Shown: piece after piece, positions 19,148 through 29,652 of the stretch
Numbering within the stretch: position 1 is the first letter of the stretch
Layout: each line of letters starts with the position of its first letter
Assembly (NCBI RefSeq): GCF_014646915.1
Contig: NZ_BMOE01000011.1
Span: 68,223-132,222 of the forward strand
Reading direction: 5' to 3'
DNA length: 64,000 nucleotides
Source of the DNA: Deinococcus aquiradiocola
GTDB lineage: Bacteria; Deinococcota; Deinococci; Deinococcales; Deinococcaceae
Notes under the pieces: generated by a model
What the model was told of the DNA's origin: nothing
Seen by the model: only the letters and a program-made list of their open reading frames with translations
Database searches by the model: none
Made by a program: the position numbers and the translations under genes

Positions 19148-19651
19148 TCAGGGGAGCTTGGCGACGAGCTTGTCGTAGATGTAGTTGAAGGCGTCCGCGC
19201 GGTGCGTGTACACGTCCCACACCCCGAAGCGGTCCTGCAGCACGGCACTGTTCTTGGCGCGTTTCAGGTCGACGCGCACCTGGAAGCTCTCCCAGGGGAC
19301 GAGCGCGCCGGGCATGGTGGCGGAGGGCCGCAGGGTGATGACGCCGGGCGTGGCGGGGTCCGTCACGAACTTCGCGTTCGGGTACTTGCGCTGGATGGCG
19401 CCCTGCAGGTCGTGCTGCAGCGCCGTGACGACCATCTGCTTCTGGTCCGCGCCGAGCAGGTTCACGTTGCCCTCGATGGTGGGGGGCAGCACGACGTACG
19501 TGCCGGACTGCAGGTTCGCCTGCGTCCAGCCGGCCGCGGCCTGCGCGGACGCGCTGGTGGACTGCGGCGCGGCCGCCTGCACCAGGGAGACGGGAAGGGT
19601 CAGCAGGGCCAGGACGGCCAGAGTCTGCGTGCGGGGGGGCTTGATCTTCAT
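19148..19651 (-). CDS. Secreted protein of unknown function
   Basis: 167 residues with a signal peptide (KIKPPRTQT, hydrophobic LAVLALLTLPVSLV, cleavage near VQAAA). The mature domain looks like a small alpha/beta fold (NLQSGTYVVLPPTIEGN, MVVTALQHDLQGAIQRKY, AFNYIYDKLVAKLP), predicted periplasmic or cell-surface. The ATG at 19651 is preferred because TGCACT lies 6 bases upstream and the signal peptide starts there. No family recognised. Confidence 0.75.
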   Translation of the reverse strand: MKIKPPRTQTLAVLALLTLPVSLVQAAAPQSTSASAQAAAGWTQANLQSGTYVVLPPTIEGNVNLLGADQKQMVVTALQHDLQGAIQRKYPNAKFVTDPATPGVITLRPSATMPGALVPWESFQVRVDLKRAKNSAVLQDRFGVWDVYTHRADAFNYIYDKLVAKLP

Positions 19652-19782
19652 GCTCTCAGTGCACCACATGCAAGCTGACGGGAGATGGGGTGGGCGTGAG
19701 TGGTCTTCCGGTTGCCTGAAGGTGGGGGCTCCGGGCGCCCGCACGCCCTCACGTCCGGTGGGCGGACGCTAGCATGAACGGC

Positions 19783-20436
19783 ATGGTTGACCTGTTAGGC
19801 ACGATGCGCCGTCTGCGCGCCCCGGACGGCTGCCCCTGGGACCGGGAGCAGACGCACGAAACGCTCCGCCCGTACCTGCTGGAGGAGGCGGCCGAAGCGG
19901 CGGACGCCATCACGGCCGGGAACCTGCCGGAACTCGCCGGGGAGCTGGGCGACGTGCTGCTGCAGGTGGCGTTTCACAGCGTGATCGCGGAGGAGGCCGG
20001 GCACTTCACGTACGCGGACGTGGAGCGCGGCATCGTCGAGAAGCTCGAGCGGCGTCACCCGCACGTGTTCGGGGACGTGCAGGTGAGCGGCAGTGACGAG
20101 GTGGCGAGCAACTGGCAGGCCATCAAGGCGCAGGAGCGCGGCGGGCGGGACCGCACCCTGACGGAACGGATTCCCTCGGCGCTGGGCGCACTGGCGCGCG
20201 AAGCGCAGGCGCAGCGGCTCCTGCAGCGCGAACGGCCCGGCGGCGCGCCGCAGGCTGCAGGGCAGGGTGACGTGGGCGCGGTGCGGGAGGCCCTGCGGGA
20301 CGCGGACGGCGAGGCGGGCGTGGCGCGCCTTCTGTCGGCCGTCGTGGCGTTCGCCCGCGCGCAGGGCGTGGACCCGGAACTGGCCCTGCGCGCCCACACG
20401 GCCCGCACCCTGCAGGCCGCGGAGGCGAACCCTTGA
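19783..20436 (+). CDS. mazG: Nucleoside triphosphate pyrophosphohydrolase MazG
   Basis: 217 residues. Hydrolyses NTPs or dNTPs to monophosphates, a house-cleaning role. [20 protein letters not shown] is the MazG signature. The Mg-binding EExxE motif lies in [13 protein letters not shown] and the ExxD motif in [14 protein letters not shown]. The second domain is short and degenerate compared with the two-domain E. coli protein. ATG 19783 rather than 19774 is the likely start: TAGCAT lies 7 bases before it and overlaps the upstream ATG region. It overlaps the Nudix gene by 4 bases. Confidence 0.9.
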   Translation: MVDLLGTMRRLRAPDGCPWDREQTHETLRPYLLEEAAEAADAITAGNLPELAGELGDVLLQVAFHSVIAEEAGHFTYADVERGIVEKLERRHPHVFGDVQVSGSDEVASNWQAIKAQERGGRDRTLTERIPSALGALAREAQAQRLLQRERPGGAPQAAGQGDVGAVREALRDADGEAGVARLLSAVVAFARAQGVDPELALRAHTARTLQAAEANP

Positions 20437-20996
20437 CGGAACCGGACCTGCTCGACGATCCCTTCGGCCTGTGGCTGAGCGGCCGCACCCGGCAGGGTCT
20501 GCACCTGCCGGACTTCCGGCGCGCGGCCGTGCTGGTGGGCCTGACGCTGGAACCGGACCCGCGCGTGCTGCTCACCGTGCGCTCCACGGCCCTCCCCACC
20601 CACAAGGGACAGATCAGCTTTCCCGGCGGGAGCCTGGAGGCGGACGAGACGACCGTGCAGGCCGCGCTGCGCGAGGCGCACGAGGAGGTGGGCCTCGACC
20701 CGGCCGGCGTGCAGGTGCTCGGCGAGCTGGACGACGTGTTCACGCCGTTCCGATTTCACGTGACGCCCGTCCTGGCGCGCCTCCCGGCAGAACTGCAGCT
20801 CAGTCCGGGCGACGAGGTGGCGGAACTGCTGCTGCCGCGCCTGTCGGAACTGCGGGCGGCCGTTCCCACCACGCAGGAGCGCGTCTCGCCGCTGGGCGAC
20901 ATGATCACCATCTACCACTACCCGTGGCGCGGGCACGACATCTGGGGCATGACGGCCCGCGTGCTGCGCGAGGTGCTGGAGAGCGGCGTGCAGTGA
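20433..20996 (+). CDS. Nudix hydrolase, CoA pyrophosphatase type
   Basis: 187 residues. The complete Nudix box G-x5-E-x7-REUxEExGU runs through [20 protein letters not shown]. It is preceded by KGQISFPGG, the extra motif of the CoA-diphosphatase (NudL/PCD1) branch. It probably cleaves CoA or acyl-CoA to phosphopantetheine and 3',5'-ADP. The start is TTG, whose last two bases and next A form the mazG stop (TTGA), so it is coupled to mazG. The pair makes a small nucleotide-sanitation operon. Confidence 0.88.
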   Translation: MTEPDLLDDPFGLWLSGRTRQGLHLPDFRRAAVLVGLTLEPDPRVLLTVRSTALPTHKGQISFPGGSLEADETTVQAALREAHEEVGLDPAGVQVLGELDDVFTPFRFHVTPVLARLPAELQLSPGDEVAELLLPRLSELRAAVPTTQERVSPLGDMITIYHYPWRGHDIWGMTARVLREVLESGVQ

Positions 20997-21005
20997 CGCG
21001 AACTT

Positions 21006-21045
21006 GAGCCGAGCGCCTGAAGTTCAGCCGAGCGGCATACGGGGC
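21006..21045. repeat. Possible relic of the MITE family
   Basis: GAGCCGAGCG, GAAGTTCAGCCGAGCG and CATACGG match scrambled pieces of the GAACTT arm and the terminal TACGG. The rest of the 20997-21203 gap holds nothing recognisable. Too decayed to define ends. Confidence 0.35.
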
Positions 21046-21203
21046 CGCCGTCCGGCCGTGAGCATCCAGGATGACAGGTGTGATCCGGACAGGAGCAGGT
21101 CGCATGGCTGCAAGTGCTGGCCCCGAACCGCGGCGCGCAGCGGCAAGGCAAGAAAGCGGCGCGCACGTTCATCCGTGCGCGCCTCGTTGAGGGGGTGCCG
21201 CGT

Positions 21204-21848
21204 TCAGCGGGCCGTGAAGTGACTCTGGATGTTGCTCATGAACTCCGCGCGGGTGCGGGAGTCCTCCTTGAACAGGCCGCGCATGGCGCTGGTGGTGGTG
21301 CTGGAGTTCTGCTTCTCCACGCCGCGCATCGCCATGCACAGGTGCACGCCTTCCAGCACGACGGCCACACCGACGGGGTTCAGGAGTTCCTGCACGGCCT
21401 CCGCGATCTGCGTGGTGAGGCGCTCCTGCACCTGCAGGCGGCGCGCGTACAGGTCCGTGATCCGTGCGAACTTCGACAGCCCGAGGATCTGCCCGCTGGG
21501 AATGTACCCGATGTGCGCGCGGCCGTAGAAGGGCAGCATGTGGTGCTCGCACATGCTGTAGAACTCGATGTCCTTCACGACGACCATCTCGCTGCCCTCG
21601 GCGGCGAACACGGCGTCCCCGGCGACCTCCTGCAGGGTCTGGCGGTAACCGCCCGTCAGGAAGCCCCAGGCCTTCTCGACGCGCTGCGGGGTCTTGAGGA
21701 GGCCCTCGCGGGCGGGGTCCTCCCCGATGCGTTCCAGCCAGCTGTGCGTCAGTTCGGCGAGACCGCTGCCGTCGGCGGCGGGGTTCACGGTGTCGTTTGT
21801 CTTGGGTATCGGCATGGTGTCGGCCTTTTCGGTGAGTCGAGCGGTCAC
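21204..21848 (-). CDS. folE: GTP cyclohydrolase I
   Basis: 214 residues, type IA. Converts GTP to 7,8-dihydroneopterin triphosphate for folate. Zinc ligands are present: Cys and His in [17 protein letters not shown] and the second Cys in [38 protein letters not shown] and the [12 protein letters not shown] substrate loop are intact. The first 25 residues are a variable extension. GTG at 21848 is chosen because AAGGAGGT lies 6 bases upstream, one of the strongest Shine-Dalgarno sites in the window. Confidence 0.97.
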   Translation of the reverse strand: MTARLTEKADTMPIPKTNDTVNPAADGSGLAELTHSWLERIGEDPAREGLLKTPQRVEKAWGFLTGGYRQTLQEVAGDAVFAAEGSEMVVVKDIEFYSMCEHHMLPFYGRAHIGYIPSGQILGLSKFARITDLYARRLQVQERLTTQIAEAVQELLNPVGVAVVLEGVHLCMAMRGVEKQNSSTTTSAMRGLFKEDSRTRAEFMSNIQSHFTAR

Positions 21849-21957
21849 GGGGACCTCCTTGAGTGCAGGAAGTCTAGTGGGCCGCCCGGCGTGCGATTGT
21901 CAGAGTTGCGCCAGACTCACCCGCGCGTCTCCTGGCGGCTGAGTCTGGCGGGGGTGG

Positions 21958-23175
<1,218 letters not shown>

Positions 23176-23260
23176 CTGATGCTCCTGAACGCCACGCACG
23201 CAGACCGGGTTTCTCCCGGCCCAGGCCTCCTGCTCAGCGCCGCCGGAGCAGTCACGAGAC

Positions 23261-23289
23261 AAAAAAAAGCACGGTGCGTGGCACCGTAC
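23261..23289 (-). terminator. Rho-independent terminator of the E2-like gene
   Basis: The minus strand reads GTACGGTGC-CAC-GCACCGTGC followed by TTTTTTTT (23261-23268). One mismatch in a 9-bp stem with an 8-base U-run. It insulates purA from the gene at 23350. Confidence 0.9.
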
Positions 23290-23349
23290 TTCAGTTTATC
23301 AGGTTGTGGCGGGCGCGCGTCCCGTCCGGTCCAGACGGGTGGACGCGCG

Positions 23350-25584
23350 TCAGAACAGCAGGCGGATGGGCGTGCCGAGCAGGCCCGCAACCTCGTGCAG
23401 GAACTGCGCGCCGCGTGCCGGGTCGAGTTCGCCGCGCAGGCTGAGTGCGGCGCCCTGCGTGGACGTGCGGCCCACGCTGAGGCTCAGGTCGCCGCGGTGC
23501 AGTTCGTCGAGGCCCAGTTCGGCGGCGTCCAGCACCAGCAGGGCCGCGTGCGCGTCGCTGTGGCGCTTGAGGTCGTCGAGGGAGGCGCGGAAGTCGCCGC
23601 TCAGGTCGGCGGCGAGCGCCTGCCCGGCGTGCGTGCCGAGCGCGACGGGGCCGTCCAGGCCGAGGGTGCTGGCGCTGCGGGCGGCCGCGCGGGCCACGAG
23701 CAGGCTGAGCGGCACCTCGCGGAACAGCGCTTCGGAGAGCTGGGCGCGGGCCGTTTCGAGCGCGGCGACGTCCACGTTCAGGCGCAGCACGCTGGTCTGC
23801 CCGAGGGCGGCGGCCGGGGCAGCGGCGGGCACGACCGGCCCGCTGTGGGCGGCGGGTTCGGTCTGCTCGGCCTGGGCCGTTTCGGCGTGCACGGGTTCGG
23901 TATGGACGGGTTCAGGCTGCACGGCAGCCGCCTGGGCAGGTTCCGTCGCGTGGTGCGCGGCAGCGGCACCCAGGCCAGCGGCAGCGAGCCCGGCGACGGC
24001 CAGTCCGGCAGCGGCAGGAGTGGACACCGTGTCGCTGTCGCTCTCGGGTGCGTGCGCCGGGGACGCTTCCTGCGGGACCTCGTGCGCCGGGGGCGCTTCC
24101 TGCGGGACCTCGTGGTGATGGCCGAGCAGGGTGGATGCTTCGGGGATCACCTCGTCGGTCGGCAGGGGGCGCAGGTCGGTGTCGGCCGTGTCGGCGACCG
24201 CTTCGGTGTGCTCGGGGCTGGTCTCAGCCTGCACGTCCTCGCGCCACTGGTCCGCGACGAGCGGCGCAGCCACCGGGGAGTCCGGCACGTGCGGCAGCTG
24301 TTCCGCCATGGCCTCGCCCAGCACCTGCTCCGGCACGGCGGGCTCACTGTCGGCGGCCACCTCGTCCACGGCGGGCTCGGGGATAAAGACGGGTTCCGGC
24401 TCGGTCACCGGCTCAGGCTGCACGACTTCGGTCTGAACGGGTTCCGGCTGGACAGATTCCGGCTGGGAGGAGCGGTTGCCGTACAGGCGGGACAGGAAGC
24501 CGCCCAGGCCGAAGCCGCCACCCGTCGCGGGCGTCTCGGGCGCGGCCGGGGCCACCTGGGCGGCAGGCGCGACCTCGGGGGTCGGCAGCTGCACGGGCGT
24601 TTCGGTGACAGGCTCAGGCGTGCTGAATTGAGCGGCGACCGGTGCGGCGGCCACAGACTCCTGCACGGCGGGCTGAGCGAAGACCGGCTCGCTGTGGGCC
24701 GGTTCCGTGTACGCCGGTTCGGCCTGTGCGGCGGGCTGGGCCGTCCACGCGTAAGTCGGGGCGGGCTCCTGCGTGGCGGGCACGGTCGGCTGCGCCTCTT
24801 CCTCGACCGCGAGGTCGTCGGCGCGCAGGAAGGAGTCTTCCGGGTCGACGGGGCTCGGGTCGTAGGCGGGCGCGGGATCGTACGCGGTCAGCGGCGCGAC
24901 ATGAGCGGGCTCACTGTACGCGGTCGCCGCGACCGGCTCGGGATCGGAGAGTTCCAGCTCGTCCCCAACGATGTCCTCGCCTTCGGTCTCGCCGTCGGCG
25001 TCATCGAGTTCGAATTCCAGGTCGTCGTCAACGTCGGCGTCCACGGTGGGCGCGTACTCGACCGACACCTCGGGCGCGGCAGGCGCCGGGACGGGCTGCA
25101 CTTCGGCGTCCATGGACTGCGCCTGGGCGGCCGGGGTGATTTCCGGCACGGCGGGCGCACTCCAGGCGGGCGCGACGGGCGACGGGCTCACCGGGGGGAC
25201 CTGAACGGGGGGGGCGGGCTCGGCAGCCGTTCCGCCGGAGAACGCGCTGAGCGGCGCAGTCACCTGCGCCTCCGGCACGTGCGCCTGCACGGCCTGCGCC
25301 TGCTGCGCCACGAAGTCCGTGATGTCGGACTCGACGCCCGCGGCGCTCAGCGCCTGCAGGCCCGAGGGGTTGACGGGCATGGGCGGCATCTCGCCGGTCC
25401 AGCCGGGCGGCGCCTCGTCCACCGGGGTGGCGGGGGGTTCCTCGTCACCACTCATCACCCGCGACAGGTAATTCAGGATGTCCTGCTCGACGACGCTGCC
25501 GTCAGCACCCGAACCTTGGATGCTGCGCCAGTCGATACCGTTCGCTTCGGCCAGGATCTTGGCCAGCGGTGAGATTGAGTCCAT
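23350..25584 (-). CDS. E2-like pseudo-acyltransferase with peripheral subunit-binding domain
   Basis: 744 residues. Residues about 3-42 match the E3/E1-binding domain of 2-oxoacid dehydrogenase E2 proteins (SPLAKILAEANGIDWRSIQG...GSVVEQDILNYL). A linker of about 500 residues rich in Pro, Ala, Glu and Val follows, with EPVxTEPV-type runs. The last about 150 residues resemble the E2 catalytic domain (LRLNVDVAALETARAQLSEA, then LSLRGELDPARGAQFLHEVA), but the catalytic DHRxxDG motif reads GELDPARG, so the active-site His is lost. No lipoyl domain. Start ATG 25584 is set by AGAGGTGG a few bases upstream. Likely a scaffold or decoy binding E3 rather than an enzyme. Confidence 0.75.
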   Translation of the reverse strand: MDSISPLAKILAEANGIDWRSIQGSGADGSVVEQDILNYLSRVMSGDEEPPATPVDEAPPGWTGEMPPMPVNPSGLQALSAAGVESDITDFVAQQAQAVQAHVPEAQVTAPLSAFSGGTAAEPAPPVQVPPVSPSPVAPAWSAPAVPEITPAAQAQSMDAEVQPVPAPAAPEVSVEYAPTVDADVDDDLEFELDDADGETEGEDIVGDELELSDPEPVAATAYSEPAHVAPLTAYDPAPAYDPSPVDPEDSFLRADDLAVEEEAQPTVPATQEPAPTYAWTAQPAAQAEPAYTEPAHSEPVFAQPAVQESVAAAPVAAQFSTPEPVTETPVQLPTPEVAPAAQVAPAAPETPATGGGFGLGGFLSRLYGNRSSQPESVQPEPVQTEVVQPEPVTEPEPVFIPEPAVDEVAADSEPAVPEQVLGEAMAEQLPHVPDSPVAAPLVADQWREDVQAETSPEHTEAVADTADTDLRPLPTDEVIPEASTLLGHHHEVPQEAPPAHEVPQEASPAHAPESDSDTVSTPAAAGLAVAGLAAAGLGAAAAHHATEPAQAAAVQPEPVHTEPVHAETAQAEQTEPAAHSGPVVPAAAPAAALGQTSVLRLNVDVAALETARAQLSEALFREVPLSLLVARAAARSASTLGLDGPVALGTHAGQALAADLSGDFRASLDDLKRHSDAHAALLVLDAAELGLDELHRGDLSLSVGRTSTQGAALSLRGELDPARGAQFLHEVAGLLGTPIRLLF

Positions 25585-25619
25585 GTGTGCCACCTCTGGC
25601 CTGACATTCTAAGGCATTT

Positions 25620-25643
25620 CTCACGGCTGTCCGTGAGGTTTTT
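25620..25643 (+). promoter_or_regulatory. Inverted repeat plus T-run in a divergent intergenic region
   Basis: CTCACGG-CTGT-CCGTGAG followed by GTTTTT. It lies between the E2-like gene (minus) and the dehydrogenase-like gene (plus), with no plus-strand gene upstream to terminate. On the minus strand TAGAAT (25606-25611) stands beside it. It may be an operator over the minus-strand -35 region or a terminator for an unseen short transcript. Confidence 0.45.
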
Positions 25644-25725
25644 CGGGAGCTGGGGGGGTGGGAGCGGCGTGCTAGGCTGGGTGTTACCAGCCCATTCTAA
25701 AGGGGTCTTGAGAGAAGGATGCGAC

Positions 25726-26763
25726 ATGTTGATCTTTGAGGAAATGCAGGCGCGGGGCCACGAGCAGCTCACCGTGCTCCAGCACGCGCCCAGCGGGTTG
25801 CGGGCCGTGGTGGCCGTCCATTCCACGGTGCTCGGCCCGGCCATCGCCGGGTGCCGACTGCGTCCCTACGACGAGGAACGCGCGCTGCGCGACGCGCTCG
25901 CCATGAGCGAGAGCATCACCCTGAAAGCCGCCCTCGCCGGACTGAACTACGGCGGCGGGGCCTGCGTGCTGATGGCGCCCGAGAACGGCGCCGAGGAAGG
26001 CCACCTGCGCGAGGCGCTGTTCCGTTCGCTGGGCCGCCAGGTGCGCGGCCTGGGTGACCGGGTCGTGCTGACCGAGGACGCGGGCGTGACCGGTCAGGAC
26101 ATCGCCTTCGTGGCGCAGGAGACGACCTCCACGCTCGGCATGCACACCGACACCCCCACCGTGACCGCGTACGGCGTGTACCGGGGCCTGAAGGCCGCGG
26201 CGCGCACCGTGCTGGGCAGCGAGAGCCTGCGCGGCGTGCGGGTCGCGGTGCTGGGCGTCGGGTCGCTCGGCGCGGCGCTGTGCGGGCACCTGTACCGCGA
26301 GGGCGCGCGCCTCACCATCGCGGACACCCGGCCGGGGCGGGCGCAGGCGCTGGCGGAGGAGCTCGGCGACAACGTCGCGGTCGTCCCGGCCGACGAGCTG
26401 CTCGACACGCCCTGCGACGTGCTGTCCCCGTGCGGGTTCGGGCACAGCATCAAGTTCGCGGACGTGGAGCGCCTGCAGTGCCGCATGATCGCGGGCGGCG
26501 AGCACCACCCGCTCTCGCGGCGCGGCGAGCAGGCCGTCAAGGAGGCCGGCATCGCGTACGTGCCGGACTACGCCATCAACGCGGCGGGCCTGATCGCCGT
26601 CGCGACCGGCATCAGTGCCGAGGCGGCCGCCGAACGCGTGTACCAGACGGTGTCGCAGATCAGCGTGCTGGCCCAGCAGAACAACAAACCCATTCATTCG
26701 GTGGCGCGCAGGCTCGCCGAGCGGCGCCTGGAACTGATCGGGTCGCTCGCCCGGCCGCTCTGA
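25726..26763 (+). CDS. Glu/Leu/Phe/Val dehydrogenase-family protein lacking the catalytic lysine
   Basis: 345 residues, the length of leucine dehydrogenase. N-domain with SITLKAALAGLNYGGG, where the first substrate Lys (residue 67) is kept, and VLTEDAGVTGQDIAFVAQET with the conserved Asp. The NAD(P) fold is intact (GVRVAVLGVGSLGAALCGHL), as is IAGGEHHPLS. The second, catalytic Lys of the GGGK motif is replaced by Ala79 (GGGACVLM). It may therefore not deaminate amino acids in the usual way. AAGGA lies 6 bases before the ATG. It stands divergent to the E2-like gene. Confidence 0.82.
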   Translation: MLIFEEMQARGHEQLTVLQHAPSGLRAVVAVHSTVLGPAIAGCRLRPYDEERALRDALAMSESITLKAALAGLNYGGGACVLMAPENGAEEGHLREALFRSLGRQVRGLGDRVVLTEDAGVTGQDIAFVAQETTSTLGMHTDTPTVTAYGVYRGLKAAARTVLGSESLRGVRVAVLGVGSLGAALCGHLYREGARLTIADTRPGRAQALAEELGDNVAVVPADELLDTPCDVLSPCGFGHSIKFADVERLQCRMIAGGEHHPLSRRGEQAVKEAGIAYVPDYAINAAGLIAVATGISAEAAAERVYQTVSQISVLAQQNNKPIHSVARRLAERRLELIGSLARPL

Positions 26764-26852
26764 CCGCCCCCGCGAGGACCTCCAGGCATGCGTGAACCCC
26801 TCCCCACCCACCCCCACTCCACCGCCACTCCCCTGACCGTCCGGAGGTCCGT

Positions 26853-27461
26853 ATGCCGTTCGTGATCGGCGTGGCGGGGGGGTCCGGCAGCGGCAAGACC
26901 ACCGTGACGCGCCGCGTCATCGAGACGGTCGGCACCGAGGGCGTCGCCGTGCTGGTGCAGGACAACTACTACCGCGACCAGTCGGACATCCCCTTCGACG
27001 TGCGCACCAAGACCAACTACGACCACCCGGCCGCCTTCGACTGGGAACTGCTGCAGGAGCACCTCGAAGCGCTGCTGGCCGGCGTCCCGATCGAGATGCC
27101 CAGCTACGACTTCACGAACCACACGCGCGCCCCGGAGACGCTGACGGTGCTGCCCGCGCCGGTCGTGGTGATCGAGGGGTTCTTCACGCTGTACGAGAAG
27201 GCCATCCGGCAGCACATGCACCTGAAGGTCTTCGTGGACGCCGACGCCGACGTGCGCTTCATCCGGCGCTTCCAGCGCGACACGCAGGAGCGCGGCCGGA
27301 CGCCCGAGAGCGTCATCCGGCAGTACCTGGACTTCGTGCGGCCCATGCACCTGCAGTTCGTGGAGCCCACCAAACGGTACGCGGACGTCATCATTCCGCA
27401 CGGCGGCCTGAACGAACCGGCGCTCGACATGCTCGCCGCCCGCATCCGCAGCACCGTCTGA
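26853..27461 (+). CDS. udk: Uridine kinase
   Basis: 202 residues. Phosphorylates uridine and cytidine to UMP and CMP in pyrimidine salvage. P-loop VAGGSGSGKTTVTRRVIE, then VLVQDNYYRDQSD, the YDHPAAFDWELL substrate segment, IEMPSYDFTNHTR and the lid R-x-x-RD in RFIRRFQRDTQERGR. GGAGG lies 6 bases before the ATG. It complements the pyrimidine-nucleoside phosphorylase at 3983. Confidence 0.95.
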   Translation: MPFVIGVAGGSGSGKTTVTRRVIETVGTEGVAVLVQDNYYRDQSDIPFDVRTKTNYDHPAAFDWELLQEHLEALLAGVPIEMPSYDFTNHTRAPETLTVLPAPVVVIEGFFTLYEKAIRQHMHLKVFVDADADVRFIRRFQRDTQERGRTPESVIRQYLDFVRPMHLQFVEPTKRYADVIIPHGGLNEPALDMLAARIRSTV

Positions 27462-27601
27462 CCCTGTAGCCGTCCGGGCGGGGCGTCCGCAGCCACGGGC
27501 CGCAGCGCCGCGTCCGTACACCCGGCCTTTACCGTGGCGCGTCATACTGAACGGCCGAGCACGCCCGTCCGCCCCCGACCCAGACCATTCCCGGAGCCAC
27601 T

Positions 27602-29449
27602 GTGACCCCAACCACCCCGCCCGCCAGCCGCAACCCGCTGCTGCCCACCCCGAACCGCCACCCGCTCACGCCGGTGCTGCTGCTGCTCATCGCGCTGTCG
27701 CTGATCCCGGCGCTGATCCTGGCCTTCACGCGCGTCCAGTTCGAGCAGGCGCAGAAGACCGTGTCCATCGTGATGGACTACTCGTCACTGTCAGCGCAGG
27801 CGAACCTGAACGGCCAGACGCCGCTCGGCCTGCTCGGCCAGTACCGTGCGCTCGGCGTGAACGGCGTGGCCGTGTACGAGGACACCGTGGGCAGCAAGGT
27901 CGCGCGCGGCGAACTGTACCTCAAGCCGGGCAGCGAACTGGCCGTCGAGAACCCCGGCGCGAACGTCAACACGCAGCTCACGTACACCCGTGACCTGAAG
28001 CCCGGCACGACCGCCGCCCTCAAGGCGCGCTTCAACCTGAAGTTCACGGACGTCACCGTGGGCGGGCAGAGGTGGACGGCGTGGCCGACCGACATCAGCT
28101 TCCTGCCCGCCGGTCCGAACACCACCCTGATCAGCGCCCTGAAGGCCCAGGGGTACGTGGTCGTGTACCGTCCCTACGACAGTCCCGTCGTGAAGGTGCC
28201 GGGCAGCGACTGGCCGGACGTGCCGTTCCTGGCGTTCAACGACACCGAAGTGATCGGCGCGCGCGACCCGGAACTCATGCGTCAGGTCCGGGCGCGCCTC
28301 GGGAACCGCGTTCCCGCCATCATCGAGTTCACGCCGCAGAAGGGCCTCGACCAGCTCATCGCGGGCGGGAAGGCCGTGCGGCTCTTCTCGATCAGCGCCG
28401 CGTGGCAGGACCTGCTCACGCCGCCCGAGGTGAGCAGCAAGTTCGTGCTCGCCGCGCGTGAACGCAGCCACAAGCTGCTGTACACCCGGCCCTTCAAGAC
28501 CGTGAACGACACGACCACCTTCCTGAAGGACCTGAAGACCGGCCTGGACAAGTGGGGCATCCGGGTCGGGACGCCCGTCGCTGCCGCGTACGAGCCGAAC
28601 CTCCTGCTGAAGTGGCTGTGCATCGTCGGGCCGCTCGCCGCGATCCTGCTGATCGGCCTGAGCTACCCGCTGACGCGCGTGGGGCTGGGCGTCGCCGTGA
28701 TCGGCCTGCTGATCGCGCTCGGCCTGAACGGCGGGCAGCCGTTCCCCGGCTTCGCGCTCGTGGCCGCCATCAGCTTCCCGGCGCTGGGCCTCGTGATGCG
28801 CCGCGACCGCGTCACGGACTGGTTCGTGGCGACGGGCTTCAGTCTGGCGGGCGTGCTGTTCGTGTCGGCGCTCGGCGCGAACCGTGACAGCATGCTGGGC
28901 CTGGACCCCTTCAAGGGCGTGGGTCTGACGCTGCTCTTCCCGATCCTGCTGGTGGCCCTCAGCTTCCTGCCGCGCCAGGACATCCGCAAGACCGTGTACC
29001 AGATCTACACGGCGCCCATCAAGCTGGGCGACATCATCGTGATGGTGCTCGGCGCGGCCGCGTTCGCGCTGGTGTTCCTGCGGCGCGGCAACGCGACGGG
29101 CGTCGGCGTCTCGGACGCCGAGGCGAAAGTCCGGCAGAGCCTGCAGGACAGCATCATCCGGCCGCGCTTCAAGGAACTGGCGGGCCACCCGCTGCTGCTG
29201 CTGGGCCTGAGCGGCATCCTGCCCGGATACTTCACGCTGCTGATGCTGCTGGGCGGCGTGATCGGGCAGGCGAGCATCCTGAACACCTTCAGTCACTTCC
29301 ACACGCCGCTCCTGATCAGCTTCCAGCGGGCCTTCATCGGGCTGGGCGCGGGCCTGGTGCTGGGGTACGTGGCGCTGTACGCCGTGAAGTTCGCCATGCG
29401 CCTGTGGCAGGGGCGCGGCGACTGGCTGCGGTCCGGCACGCTCAACTGA
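27602..29449 (+). CDS. DUF5693 family polytopic membrane protein
   Basis: 615 residues. One N-terminal TM (LLLLIALSLIPALILAF), then an extracytoplasmic domain of about 270 residues with the pattern of a polysaccharide-deacetylase-like or TIM-barrel fold (LLGQYRALGVNGVAVYEDTV, AIIEFTPQKGLDQLIAGG). At least seven C-terminal membrane segments follow. Start GTG 27602 with GGAG upstream. This family is typically found next to csaB, as here (204 bases downstream), which ties it to export or modification of a cell-wall polymer that carries pyruvate for S-layer attachment. Exact role unknown. Confidence 0.82.
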   Translation: MTPTTPPASRNPLLPTPNRHPLTPVLLLLIALSLIPALILAFTRVQFEQAQKTVSIVMDYSSLSAQANLNGQTPLGLLGQYRALGVNGVAVYEDTVGSKVARGELYLKPGSELAVENPGANVNTQLTYTRDLKPGTTAALKARFNLKFTDVTVGGQRWTAWPTDISFLPAGPNTTLISALKAQGYVVVYRPYDSPVVKVPGSDWPDVPFLAFNDTEVIGARDPELMRQVRARLGNRVPAIIEFTPQKGLDQLIAGGKAVRLFSISAAWQDLLTPPEVSSKFVLAARERSHKLLYTRPFKTVNDTTTFLKDLKTGLDKWGIRVGTPVAAAYEPNLLLKWLCIVGPLAAILLIGLSYPLTRVGLGVAVIGLLIALGLNGGQPFPGFALVAAISFPALGLVMRRDRVTDWFVATGFSLAGVLFVSALGANRDSMLGLDPFKGVGLTLLFPILLVALSFLPRQDIRKTVYQIYTAPIKLGDIIVMVLGAAAFALVFLRRGNATGVGVSDAEAKVRQSLQDSIIRPRFKELAGHPLLLLGLSGILPGYFTLLMLLGGVIGQASILNTFSHFHTPLLISFQRAFIGLGAGLVLGYVALYAVKFAMRLWQGRGDWLRSGTLN

Positions 29450-29652
29450 GCGCAGGCCGCACACCGGGCGTCCTTCCCTGCCTCCGGAGCGGGCGTCACC
29501 CACGCAGGTTCGCTATCCTGTGGGCGCGGTGACGCCCGTTCCGCGCAGTCCGCCGTCACCTCCGGCATCACGTTCGTCACACTGGACGCCGCTCCCGTTC
29601 CGCCCCGCCTGGCGCGGGGAGTTCCGGGCGATTCCGGCGCCGAAGGGTCACC

